Shown here piece by piece: positions 55,025 to 64,000 of a stretch of 64,000 nt of DNA (positions are counted from its first letter, which is position 1; each line of letters opens with the position of its first letter). This stretch comes from JACCXG01 sp963785755 (GTDB lineage: Bacteria > Acidobacteriota > Vicinamibacteria > Vicinamibacterales > 2-12-FULL-66-21): assembly GCA_963785755.1 (NCBI GenBank), contig CAWAXG010000075.1, positions 310,001-374,000 on the forward strand, written 5' to 3'. Made by a program: the position numbers and the translations under genes. The notes under the pieces were generated by a model that worked only from the letters and a program-made list of their open reading frames with translations, was not told the origin of the DNA and made no database searches.

Positions 55025-58000
55025 TCAGAACAGGATGCGCGCCTGCAGCCTGAATTCGCGGCGCGACTGGAAGACGTTCGGCGTGTTGTAGAACGGGTTC
55101 GGCCGCATCGTGCCCGTGTAGCCGGCGACGCGCTGATTGAGGTCGTAGGCGCCGGTCGCGTTGTACAGCGAGAACGCCGGCGGATTGGCCACCGACAGGT
55201 TGTCACGGTGTGTCGACGGCCCCTGGGTAATGGTCAGGAAGTAGTTCGTCCAGGTGTCCTGGTCGAGCACGTTGTCGACATTCGCATTGAGCTGAATCCT
55301 GGCGTGGCCGGGCAGCCCGAACTCCTGGGTCGCGTTGAGATCGAGCTGTGAGATCACCGGGGTGCGGCCAAGGTCGTTCCGGCCGAACGGGAACACCGGG
55401 AATCCGCTGAACCGGAACGACGTGGACTGGGGAATGCCGCTCTGGATGAACCAGCTCGCGCCGAGGATCGTGCCCCACTTGAAGTCGTACGCGCCCTGCA
55501 GCTTGAAGATGTGCGGGCGATCGGTCTGCAGCGGTCCGTAGACGGGATTGCCGTTCGCGTCGTAGCTCATGACCGTGTTGTCGTAATAGCGGTTCACGTT
55601 CGGGCTGGTGCGTCCGTTCTCGTCGGAGCTCGCCAGGCCCGAGTAGTTCCCCCACAACCGGCTGAACAGATAGCTCGCGGTGCCGGACCAGTTGTTCGAG
55701 AACCGCTTGTTCAGACGGAACTCGAGGCCGTCGTACTTGCGAACCGGCTTCGGTGTGATGAGATCCGGCACGCTGGGTTCCATCTGAACCGCGAGCCCCT
55801 CGCCGGGATTCGCAATCAGATAGATTTCCGAGCCCTCGAAGAAGATGCCGACATCTTCGATCGTCCGGAACAGCCACTTGTGCACGTAGCGCACGCCAAG
55901 TGAAACGGTCGGCGCCAGCTCGTGCTCCATGCCGAGCGTCCATTCGCCCTGCTTGACCGGCTTCAGGTTCGGGTCGATCCCGGTCATGCCCGGACGATTG
56001 AAATACGCCTCGAAACCAGGATCGACCTGGTTCGAGCTGTGACGGAAGTCCACGAACTCGATGAACCTTCCCGGGCAGCCCGTGGTGCCTTCGCCGCACT
56101 GGATCGAGCTGAAGTCGGCGGTATCGAGTGTCCAGTAGTAATTGACCCAGTGGTCGCCGCCGAACGATCCGCGCGGCAGCTCGAGCTTCGTGATGTCGTA
56201 GTACCAGCCGTAGCTGCCGAACGTCTTCCACTTGCCGTCGCCCTTCAGGTCGTAGGCAAAGCCGAGACGCGGCGCGATCTTGTCCTTGAAGTCGAACTTG
56301 ATGTCGAGCGCGTCGGGAAACTGCGTCTGATCCTTGTAGGACGGCACGAACTCGTTCTCGGTCCGCACACCGAGATTGAGCGTCAACCGCGAGCTCACGT
56401 CCCACGAATCCTGGAGCCACAACGACCAGTTGTTGGAGTGCACCTTGCCGATGGTGCCCGTCTGATTGACGATGTAGTACCCGTAGGTGCCGGAGTTGGT
56501 CACGCCATTGCTGGCGGTGTACTTCTGGCCCCAATGGAGCTCGATCTCCGGTTTTGCCCTGCCGTTCAACACGTCGTTCGCGAATCGCTCGAATCGCAGG
56601 CCGGTCTTGAAGACGTGGTTACCGAACATCGACTTGAAGAACGTCGCGTTCGCATTCACGAACCGGCGGGTGAAGATGTCGCGCACCCGGCCGTTCGACG
56701 AGATGTTGTCCGTGTAGCCATTCGGCTGCTGGAACTGGGTCGGAACTGTCGGGAACCCGGCGGTGGTCATGACCGAATCGCTGTTGGCATTGCCGAACCG
56801 ATGGACGGATTTGATCGCCGCGGAATTCCGCCGGCGTCGTGTCATCGGTCCGGTACGAGCCGCCCGAAACGTTGACGAAGAACGTCGGCCGGACGACCCA
56901 GTCGAGATTCCCCGAATAGGCGTCGTTCGTCTGGTTGCTGCCCTGCTTGACCCAGCGGCTGTTGAACGCGGCCTGGTTGATCGAGCCATCAGGATTCGCG
57001 TCGAAGGTCGCCGTTCGTCATGCCGATGCTCGGCACTCCCTGCGGGTACACCGAGTTCGCCGGGAGCAGCGGCGCCGTTGTCGGGCTGCAGGCCCGGCAG
57101 CGACCTTCGTGAGCCATTGCGCTGATTCGACCCGGCGAACTTGACCCGGATGTTGTTCGTGAGCGCACTGGTGACGTTGTAGTTGTAGTACTTGGCGTCG
57201 GTCCAGCGATCGAAATGACGCTTCGTCTTGCTCACGTCCGTACGGAAGATGGCGTCGTTCGAGAACTCGTTCTTCGTGTAGGCGCCGCCAGCCGTAGAAC
57301 CACACCCGATCCCTGAAGATCGGCCCGCCGATGTCGGCAATCGGGCTGTAGTACGTCCATTCATCGTCCGGATTGAGCAGCCCGGTTTCCGCGAGGTTCG
57401 AGTCGAACGGATTGAACCGCGCGAACGGCCGGCGGTCGCCGTAGAAATCGTCCGACTGGTAGTAGGTCCCGAGCTGGCCGTGGAAGATGTTGGAACCCGA
57501 CTTGGTCAGCACGTTGACGACGCCGCCGGTGGCGCCGCCGAACTCGGCGTTGTAGCCGGATGACTTGACCTGCACTTCATCGGCGAAATCGAGCAGCATC
57601 GTCTTGCCGGAGACGCCGGTCTGCAGGTTCGTCGTGTCCATGCCGTCGATGATGAAGCGGTTCTCGGAGCCCGACGCACCGTCAATCTGGGTGCCGCCCG
57701 ACTTGGATTCGGCCTGCGCACCGGGCGCCTGCCTGAGAATCGTCGTGAAGTCGCGCCCCTTCGGCATGCGATCGATGGTGGCCTTGCTGAAGGTCGCCGA
57801 GACGGTGTTCCCCTTCACGTCGATGATCGGAGAGGACTCCGCCGTGACCGACACCGTTTCGGTCACCGACGCGACCTCCATCGCCATCTCGAGCGTCAGG
57901 TTCTTTCCGAGCTCGAGGACGGTGTTGGGCAACTTGGCGGGCCGGAACCCTTGAAGCGTCGCGGTGAGCTCGTAGGTGCCGGGCGGCAGCGCCGGGAACC

Positions 58001-58202
58001 GGAACACGCCCTCGGCATTGGTCACGACCGTGTTGACGCCGCCCAGCGGATTTCGGGCTTCGACGGTCGCCCCGGGCAGCACGGCGCCCTGGAGATCTCT
58101 GACGACTCCTTGAATGGAGCTGGACTGCTCCTGGGCGCCCGCCACGGCGGCGAGACACAGGAACAGCGAGAGCAAGCCCGACAGGCCAGCAATTCGCCTC
58201 AT
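55025..58202 (-). CDS. TonB-dependent receptor with N-terminal carboxypeptidase-regulatory domain (several frameshifts)
   Basis: ATG 58202 follows GAGGAGGA by a few bases, a strong ribosome binding site. A signal peptide (GLLSLFLCLAAVAGAQ) precedes a CarboxypepD_reg-like domain (SIQGVVRDLQGAVLPGATVE, FPALPPGTYELTATLQGF). The plug follows (FTTILRQAPGAQAESKSGGT, NRFIIDGMDTTN, YNAEFGGATGGVVNVLTKSG), then an Oar-like barrel (NNWSLWLQDSWDVSSRLTLN, KIAPRLGFAYDLKGDG, GLEFRLNKRFSNNWSGTASY) ending EFRLQARILF. Between about 56800 and 57290 at least four single-base shifts break the frame, and the expected sequence (e.g. SINQAAFNSRWVKQGSNQTN) is readable across frames. Repaired length is about 1055. Such receptors are characteristic of Acidobacteriota. 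The ligand is unknown. Confidence 0.88.
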
Positions 58203-58351
58203 TCTTCCTCCTCGATAATCGGTACGGATGAACAAGATCTTGCAAAAAGACGCGGATGCGGCAGGATTCTATCGGGGACGACTGGTGGGGTCAAACGCTG
58301 ATTTCGAGGGACGAACTGACAAAAATGCGGGGTCAAACCTGTGTTGCAGAC

Positions 58352-58388
58352 AAAAAAGAAGGGGACGAGGTTGTGCCTCGTCCCCTTC
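58352..58388 (-). terminator. rho-independent terminator after the glycine-zipper gene
   Basis: GAAGGGGACGAGG / CCTCGTCCCCTTC is a 13-bp stem with a 5-base loop (58358-58388), followed on the minus strand by TTTTTTG. It lies 31 bases past the stop at 58419. Confidence 0.92.
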
Positions 58389-58418
58389 TCATGCCTGGGG
58401 GTTGAATCCCGGGACCGG

Positions 58419-59021
58419 CTACTTCTTGCGCGTGACCTGGTCCCAGATCGCCGCGCCGCCGCCGCCGATCGCCGCCCCGATGAGGGCGCCCTTCTTGCCG
58501 CCCATCGCGGCGCCGACACCCGCGCCGACGCCGGCGGACGACCCGATGATGACCGCGCTCTTCTTCACGGATCGCGTCTGCCGGACGGGCCGCTCGTCGT
58601 ACACCACCTGGTTCGTGCGGACCGTGCGCGGAGCCGTGCTCGCCGGCACGACCTGCGCGTCAGGCAAATCGCTGTACACCGGCTGAGTGACACGACGCAC
58701 TGCCGCCGCCTGCGGCACGACCGCCGGAGCGTAGGAGACCGGCTGTGCGTACGACACCGGCTGCCCGTACCCCGTCACCGGAGCCGCGGCCACGCATTCG
58801 ACCTGCGAGACCGCCGCGCCGTTGACGATCGTCGAGCGGACCAGCGTCCGCTGATGCGGTTCGCAGCTCACGACCACCGGCGTGCCGTTCTGCGCCGCGG
58901 GCAGCTGCTGCGCCGCGACACCCGACACCGCCGGCGTGCCATTGCATGCGACCGTGAACGCCAGCGCGGACACACCCACCGTCGCACCGGCTATCTGCTT
59001 CCATCCTGATCGAGGTGACAT
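58419..59021 (-). CDS. glycine-zipper envelope protein
   Basis: ATG 59021 follows AAGGAG with an 8-base spacer, so it is preferred over GTG 59042. The 200-residue protein has a signal-like N-terminus (GATVGVSALAFTVACNG) whose cysteine could be a weak lipobox (TVAC). A Val/Pro/Gln-rich middle (GYGQPVSYAQPVSYAPAV) and the C-terminal glycine zipper (GSSAGVGAGVGAAMGGKKGA) follow, then LIGAAIGGGGAAIWDQ. Glycine-zipper segments insert into or span membranes in OmpA-like lipoproteins. Function is unknown. A clear terminator follows. Confidence 0.75.
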   Translation of the reverse strand: MSPRSGWKQIAGATVGVSALAFTVACNGTPAVSGVAAQQLPAAQNGTPVVVSCEPHQRTLVRSTIVNGAAVSQVECVAAAPVTGYGQPVSYAQPVSYAPAVVPQAAAVRRVTQPVYSDLPDAQVVPASTAPRTVRTNQVVYDERPVRQTRSVKKSAVIIGSSAGVGAGVGAAMGGKKGALIGAAIGGGGAAIWDQVTRKK

Positions 59022-59037
59022 GGCGAAGGCTCCTTCA

Positions 59038-59160
59038 CTCACGTGCTGCGTGCCACGTGCTGTGTGCTCACGTGCTCTCGTGCTACGTCCTGCGTGCTCA
59101 CGTGCATTTCGTGCTACGTGCTACGTGCTGCTCACGTGCTGCGTGCTCACGTGCTGCCGG
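59038..59160. repeat. CGTGCT-type intergenic repeat, copy 3
   Basis: CACGTGCTGCGTGCCACGTG, GTGCTCACGTGCTCTCGTGC and similar units run directly upstream of the glycine-zipper gene, so any promoter for that gene would have to lie within or beyond the repeat. 59161-59319 shows no gene. Confidence 0.9.
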
Positions 59161-59319
59161 TCATAATCCAAGGGGGGTGCCAGGGTCGGCTGTTGGCATT
59201 TGCGCGTTTTCATTGGGAAATCTGGTGATTACAAGCGCGGCAAAAACCGTAATGTCCTCTGCAGGGCTCAACGGTATGGCGTCGGGCGGACGGTCGGGGC
59301 GAAGGCCCGAAACGTGCCG

Positions 59320-59516
59320 CGTCCTACGTGCTGCGTGCGCACGTGCTTTTCGTGCGCACGTGCGACGTGCGACGTCACGTGCAACGTGCTGTGGCCACCT
59401 CCGCGCGCACGTCGCACGTGAGCACGTGGCACGTCGCACGGAAAGCACGTGAGCACGCAGCACGCAGGACGACAGCACGTGCGCACGTATGACGTAGCAC
59501 GACAGCACGTGCGTGA
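59320..59516. repeat. CGTGCT-type intergenic repeat, copy 4, with inverted halves
   Basis: The first half reads CGTCCTACGTGCTGCGTGCG, and the second half is largely its complement (GTGAGCACGTGGCACGTCGC, GCACGCAGCACGCAGGACG). The pair can form a stem of many tens of bases. It ends about 20 bases before the response regulator start and so fills its promoter region. Confidence 0.9.
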
Positions 59517-59537
59517 CTGCGCTATGCTGCCTCGTCC

Positions 59538-60218
59538 GTGCCGCGTATCCTCATCGTCGAAGACGACCCCGATATCGCCGAACTGATCCGCCATTACCTG
59601 GAGAAGGCCGGGAACGTCGTCGATCGGCTGTCGTCGGGCGCGGCGGTCATTCCCAGGCTGCGTTCGCAGCGTCCCGATCTCGTCATTCTCGATCTCATGC
59701 TGCCCGAGCTCGATGGGCTCATGGTGTGTCAGGCGATGCGGAGCGACCCGCAGACGGCGCTGATCCCGATCATCATGCTCACCGCCCGCGGCGAGGAAGC
59801 GGATCGCATCGCCGGTCTGGAGCTCGGGGCGGATGATTACGTGACCAAGCCGTTCAGCCCCAAGGAGCTGGCGGCCCGTGTCGCGGCGCTGCTGCGCCGG
59901 CTGCAGCGCGGATCGCCGGTCGGCGCCGTCCTGCGGTACAAATCCATTACGATCGATGCCGATCGCCACACGGTAACCGTCGACGGCGAGGACGTGCGGC
60001 TGACCGCGAAGGAGTTCATGCTGCTGCAATACCTCGTGCAGCACCGCGGGCGGGTTCTTTCACGAGATCTGTTGCTGACCGATGTCTGGGGCTACCAATA
60101 TACGGGCGGTACGCGAACGGTCGACGTCCACATCCGCCGGCTGCGCGAAAAGCTGCCGGTCCTCACCGACGCCATCGAAACGATCAAGCAGTTCGGATAC
60201 AAGCTGGCAGACGACTGA
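59538..60218 (+). CDS. OmpR/PhoB-family response regulator
   Basis: 226 residues from GTG 59538. The receiver domain has the acidic pocket ED-D (residues 8-10), phosphoacceptor Asp52 in LVILDLMLPELDG, Thr in IIMLTARG and Lys in VTKPFSPKEL. The C-terminal winged helix reads LRYKSITIDADRHTVTVDGE, LTAKEFMLLQYLVQHRGRVL and TRTVDVHIRRLREKL. It overlaps nothing and is followed after 30 bases by its histidine kinase. The neighbouring phosphate transport genes make a PhoB-like role plausible. Confidence 0.9.
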   Translation: MPRILIVEDDPDIAELIRHYLEKAGNVVDRLSSGAAVIPRLRSQRPDLVILDLMLPELDGLMVCQAMRSDPQTALIPIIMLTARGEEADRIAGLELGADDYVTKPFSPKELAARVAALLRRLQRGSPVGAVLRYKSITIDADRHTVTVDGEDVRLTAKEFMLLQYLVQHRGRVLSRDLLLTDVWGYQYTGGTRTVDVHIRRLREKLPVLTDAIETIKQFGYKLADD

Positions 60219-60248
60219 TCGGCTCGTGCAATCTGCGCCTGACGCTCC

Positions 60249-62009
60249 ATGACGTTCCGGACCAAGTCATTCGTCACGGCGCTGCTGACCGCGGCCGTCA
60301 CGCTGACGGTGGCGGTCACGCTCGTCTCGGTGAGCGTCCGCCGCTCGGCCGACGAACGCATCGAGCGCACGCTGGTCGAGAAAGCGCGCCTCATCGCTGA
60401 AACGCTCACACGGCGGGCGCCTGCGACCGCCGCCGAGATGGACGCCGAGGCGGACGCGCTCGGGCGTCTCATGTCGGCCCGGGTCACCCTCATCGCCTCT
60501 GACGGACGCGTCGTCGGCGACTCGGAACTGTCGGCCGATGAACTCGCGACGCTCGAGAATCACGCCGACCGCGCTGAGGTCCGTGATGCGCGCGAGCGGG
60601 GCCTCGGCATCGCCAGGCGGTTCAGCACCACGCTGGGGACGGAGATGCTGTATGTCGCGGTGCCGGTGCAGAATCCCGCGGCGCCGGCCGTGTCGCACGT
60701 GCGGCTCGCGCTGCCGCTGACCGAGGTACGCGACCAGCTGGCATCGCTGCGGCGAAGCGCCGGGATCGCCGCCGCCGTGGGCCTGCTGACCGCGCTCGTC
60801 CTCGCCTGGATCACATCGCTCTTCCTGAGCCGACGGGTCAATGACATCGCGGCAGTCGCGAACCGGTACGCGGCAGGTGATTTCTCGCGCGCGGCGCATG
60901 ACTTCGGCGCCGATGAGATCGGCACCGTTGCTCGCACGCTCGACGGTGCTATTCGCGAGATCGGACGCCGCGCGTCGGAACTGGCGACGGATCGCGCGCG
61001 CATGGAGGCCATCCTGTCGGGCATGGCCGAAGGCGTGCTCGTCGTCAACGCTCAGGGACAGCTGCAGCTCGTGAATGCCGCCGCGCGCCAGATGCTGCGG
61101 CTCGTCGATGAAGTGGAAGGCCGGCACTATCTCGAAATCGTCCGGCAGCCCGATATCGCCGCCCAGGTCGGCGGCGCGCTGCGCGCGGAGGCCGGTGACG
61201 GTCTCGAGCTCCCGCTCCAGCAGGACCTCATTGTCGTCGTGCGAAGTGCGCCGATCATCGCCGAGGGAGCGACGGCGCGGTCGTCGTGCTCCACGACATC
61301 ACCGACCTGCGCCGCGCCGATCGCGTCCGCCGGGACTTCGTCGCCAACGTCTCGCACGAGCTGCGAACGCCGTTGACCGCCGTCCGTGGCTATGTCGAAG
61401 CCCTGCTGGACGGGGCGGCCGACCCGGCAGAAACGAAACGCTTCCTCGAGATCATCTCCAGGCACACGCTGCGGATGGAGCGCCTGGTTCGCGACCTGCT
61501 TGCGGCTCGCCCGACTCGACGCCGGCCAGGAGCCGCGCGAGCACGTGGCCTGCTCGACCGACAGCCTGTTCGCTGGCGTGGAAGGCGAGCTGGTCACGTC
61601 ATTGGAAGGTCGACGCCAGAAAGTCGAACGCACGATCGATCCAAGTGCGGCCACGGTGTACGGCGACCCCGCGAAGCTGCACGACGCGCTGCGCAATCTG
61701 CTGGAGAACGCGAGCAACTACTCCCCCGAAGGCAGCACCATCGTGATGGGCGCCAGCACGAACGGCAACCGCCTTCAGTTGACGGTCGCCGATCAGGGAC
61801 GCGGCATCCCCGAAGCCGATCTTCCCCGGATATTCGAACGCTTCTATCGCGTGGACAAAGCCCGATCGCGCAACGAACGCGACCCCGGCGGCACCGGCCT
61901 GGGTCTGGCGATCGTGAAGCACCTGATCGAGCTGCACGGCGGGCGCGTCATCGCCGCCAACCGGCCGGAGCGGGGGGCGATTTTTACGATTGAGCTGCCG
62001 AAGACTTGA
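60249..62009 (+). CDS. PhoR-like sensor histidine kinase (two frameshifts)
   Basis: Two membrane helices (VTALLTAAVTLTVAVTLVSV and IAAAVGLLTALVLAWITSLF) flank a periplasmic sensor of about 140 residues. HAMP (NDIAAVANRYAAGDFSRAA), PAS (AILSGMAEGVLVVNAQGQLQ), HisKA with VANVSHELRTPLTAVRGYVE, and the ATPase (LLENASNYSPEGS, DQGRGIPEADLPRIF, GGTGLGLAIVKHL) follow. A one-base loss near 61275 and an extra T near 61505 split the gene into three frames. Repaired, it is one protein of about 587 residues. The order HAMP-PAS-HisKA is that of PhoR-type phosphate sensors. The response regulator precedes it. Confidence 0.88.
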
Positions 62010-62012
62010 GCC

Positions 62013-62088
62013 ATGCTGCGTCATACGCGCTACGTGCGGACGTGCTTTTTGTGCGACGTGCTACGTGCGCACGTGCGACGTGTCCTAC
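62013..62088. repeat. CGTGCT-type intergenic repeat, copy 5
   Basis: CGCTACGTGCGGACGTGCTT and CGACGTGCTACGTGCGCACG fill the whole gap between the convergent kinase and Pit genes. No intrinsic terminator is seen, so the repeat's hairpin potential may serve that purpose. Confidence 0.85.
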
Positions 62089-63086
62089 GGCGCGATCGTC
62101 TTGCTGACGACCCAGTAGGTCAGGCCGGCGATGGCGGCGGAGGCGGGAATGGTGAGGATCCAGGCCCACACGATCTTGCCGGCAATCCCCCAGCGCACGG
62201 CTGACAGACGACGGATCGATCCGACCCCAATGATCGCGCCGGTGATGGTGTGGGTGGTGCTCACCGGGACCCCGAGATGTGTGGCGGTGAACAACGAAAT
62301 CGCGCCGGCGGTTTCGGCCGCGAACCCGCCAACCGGCTGCAGCTTCGTGATGCGCGATCCCATCGTGTGGATGATGCGCCAGCCTCCGGACAAGGTCCCG
62401 AGCGCGATGGCGCCGTGCGCCGCCAGCACGACCCACAGGTCGATGCGAAACGCCGGAATGTACCCGCCGGCCAGGAGCGCTCCCGCGATGATGCCCATCG
62501 TCTTCTGCGCATCGTTGCCGCCGTGCCCGAGGCTGTAGGCCGCGGCGGACAGCAGCTGCAGCCGCCGGAACCAGTGGTCGACTCGACCCGGTGAGGTCCG
62601 CGAGAACGTCCAGAGAATCACGACCATCAGGCCAAAGCCGAGCGTCAATCCAATCATCGGCGCCAGGACGATGAAGATGAGGGTCTTGGTCCAGCCGGAC
62701 ACGATGATCGCCGCCGCGCCGGCCTTGACGAACGCGGCACCCGCGTAGCCGCCGATCAGCGCGTGCGACGAGCTCGTCGGCAGCCCGTAATACCACGTGA
62801 TCAGATCCCAGACGATCGCGCCGGTGAGTCCGGCAAAGATGACGGCGAAGGTCACGACGTTGATGTCGACCAGGCCGGAGCCGACTGTCTTCGCGACGGC
62901 GGTGCCGAACGTGAACGCGGCGACGAAATTGAAGAACGCCGCCCAGATGACGGCCTTGCCGGGCGTGAGCACGCGGGTCGACACCACGGTGGCGATGGAA
63001 TTCGCGGCGTCGTGAAAGCCGTTGATGTAGTCGAAGATCAGCGCCACGACGACCAGCGTCGCGACGGCGAGAAAATTGGCGTCCAT
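62085..63086 (-). CDS. pit: PiT-family inorganic phosphate transporter
   Basis: 333 residues from ATG 63086 (the frame is also open from TTG 63092). The duplicated PHO4 signature is present: FDYINGFHDAANSIATVVST near the N-terminus and SLGHGGNDAQKTMGIIAGAL in the second half. There are about ten helices. PiT proteins are low-affinity metal-phosphate:H+ symporters. It follows the DUF47 gene with practically no gap, as is usual for this pair. Confidence 0.93.
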   Translation of the reverse strand: MDANFLAVATLVVVALIFDYINGFHDAANSIATVVSTRVLTPGKAVIWAAFFNFVAAFTFGTAVAKTVGSGLVDINVVTFAVIFAGLTGAIVWDLITWYYGLPTSSSHALIGGYAGAAFVKAGAAAIIVSGWTKTLIFIVLAPMIGLTLGFGLMVVILWTFSRTSPGRVDHWFRRLQLLSAAAYSLGHGGNDAQKTMGIIAGALLAGGYIPAFRIDLWVVLAAHGAIALGTLSGGWRIIHTMGSRITKLQPVGGFAAETAGAISLFTATHLGVPVSTTHTITGAIIGVGSIRRLSAVRWGIAGKIVWAWILTIPASAAIAGLTYWVVSKTIAP

Positions 63087-63092
63087 CACCAA

Positions 63093-63710
63093 TCAGGCGT
63101 GCTTCACAATCACGCCTTCAACGACATTGGCGACGTCCTCGCACCGGTCGGTGGCGTCTTCGAGGAAGTCGAGGATCTCCTTCCATTTGATGATCACGAT
63201 CGCGTCGCGCTCCTCCTCGAAGAGCGAGCGCACGGCGCTCTGGTGGACCCGGTCGGCCTCGTTCTCCAGCCGGTTGATCTCCACCGCGGGCTCCGCGACG
63301 CCGGTCCTCCGTTCGAGGGCCTTGAGCGCCACCACCATCTGATCGGCCGACGCCTTGATGATGCGCGCCAGCTCGCGCGCGTCCGGCCGCACACGCTCGA
63401 TTCGATACAGCCGGACGATCGCGGCGGACGCATCGATGGCATCCATGACGTCATCAAGGGAGCGGGCGAGCGTATGGATATCCTCACGATCCAGCGGGGT
63501 CACGAACGTCCGGTGCAGACGCTGGATGACCTCGTGGGTGAGGAAGTCGCATTTGTGCTCGACCTCCTTGATTTCGTCGGCCTTGTCCCAGATCGGCTTG
63601 TCGGGGGCGAGCATCTCCTCGAGCAGCGCCGCGCCGCGGCGGATCTGCTCGGCGAGTGCGACGAAATCATCAAAGAACCGTGCTTCTCTTGGAATCAGCC
63701 TGAACGCCAA
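63093..63710 (-). CDS. DUF47/PhoU-like phosphate transport regulator
   Basis: 205 residues, all helical: MAFRLIPREARFFDDFVALA, DEIKEVEHKCDFLTHEVIQR, LHRTFVTPLDREDIHTLARS, VMDAIDASAAIVRLYRI and IIKWKEILDFLEDATDRCED. It matches the DUF47 (TIGR00153) family, PhoU-related proteins that accompany and modulate PiT transporters through E/D-rich metal-binding helices. It is the first gene of the DUF47-pit pair. No clear Pho box is visible upstream. Confidence 0.93.
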   Translation of the reverse strand: MAFRLIPREARFFDDFVALAEQIRRGAALLEEMLAPDKPIWDKADEIKEVEHKCDFLTHEVIQRLHRTFVTPLDREDIHTLARSLDDVMDAIDASAAIVRLYRIERVRPDARELARIIKASADQMVVALKALERRTGVAEPAVEINRLENEADRVHQSAVRSLFEEERDAIVIIKWKEILDFLEDATDRCEDVANVVEGVIVKHA

Positions 63711-64000
63711 TCGATCCTCCGGCGAGAATCTTAGCAGACGGGACGCAGAATTAACCGATTTGTCGCATTTGAGTTACACAGCCGTTGCGTGGAGAAGCAA
63801 AGCCACGCTCGGCAGCCCACGGATCGCTCTACCAGCTCGGACTCCCAATTGTTGCACTCCCCGATCGGACCGTTCTGCCGGCAGCCACTTGCACCGATTG
63901 GCATTCAGAATCCGGCGGTCAACCGCCTGCGCGATCTGTTGGCGAAGATCGCAGGCACGCTGAGGAAAGGCATGCTGGTCGGCACGTTTATCCCGGGATC
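63711..64000. other. window end without a recognised gene
   Basis: About 290 bases upstream of the DUF47 gene. A plus-strand open stretch reading QNPAVNRLRDLLAKIAGTLR runs to the edge and might be the start of a gene beyond the window, but no family is recognised. Confidence 0.4.

Noticed and set aside
49222..62088. CRISPR array interpretation of the CGTGCT repeats
   Set aside because: Units are short, degenerate and contiguous without unique spacers of constant length, and no cas genes are present.

Overview
The window looks like a high-GC Acidobacteriota chromosome, most likely class Vicinamibacteria (inference). The clues are an Oar-like TonB receptor with an N-terminal carboxypeptidase-regulatory domain, an imuA-imuB-dnaE2 mutagenesis cassette, numerous intergenic palindromic repeats, and gene content resembling exopolysaccharide (EPS) loci of exosortase/PEP-CTERM type, although no exosortase lies in the window. 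No rRNA, tRNA or CRISPR array was seen.

Layout. 1-2.9 kb: decayed flank with a truncated secreted protein, a carboxylesterase remnant, a serine recombinase remnant and an IS1182-type transposase remnant. 2.9-36.5 kb: a large EPS locus. It has six glycosyltransferases of GT2/GT4 type (one fused to a NodB deacetylase), two GT-C membrane glycosyltransferases, a bi-domain oxidoreductase, three paralogous secreted parallel beta-helix proteins, an outer-membrane barrel, two methyltransferases, a type I phosphodiesterase, a heparinase II/III-like lyase, a CapK-like adenylate-forming enzyme, a DUF362 protein and an asparagine synthase. Several of its transcription units are preceded by sigma-54 (-24/-12) promoter matches. 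36.5-45.4 kb: mixed genes, including an esterase, a SET-domain methyltransferase, a Tat-type DUF882 protein, two radical SAM proteins, YajQ, a metallophosphoesterase, a PLD-like protein, and a DUF4956 protein paired with a kinase-like protein. 45.4-51.9 kb: the imuA-imuB-dnaE2 mutasome, whose coding regions carry several in-frame repeat insertions. 52-59 kb: an MFS exporter, a Ni/Co-type transporter, a DsbD-alpha-like protein, a TonB receptor and a glycine-zipper protein. 59.5-63.7 kb: a PhoB/PhoR-like two-component pair facing a DUF47-Pit phosphate uptake pair.

Two themes stand out. First, the EPS locus appears to be a sigma-54 regulon: TGGCAC-N5-TTGCT occurs exactly twice, with several close variants, each upstream of a transcription unit. 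Second, the mutasome genes host palindromic elements with 18-bp inverted termini and G-quadruplex-like GGGACT minisatellites, all kept in frame. A separate CGTGCT-type repeat family occupies five intergenic gaps between 49 and 62 kb.

Caution: about a dozen conserved genes contain single-base frameshifts, often in short C/G runs. In asnB three single-C insertions cancel out. I read most of these as sequence errors rather than gene death, and give such genes their full expected span.
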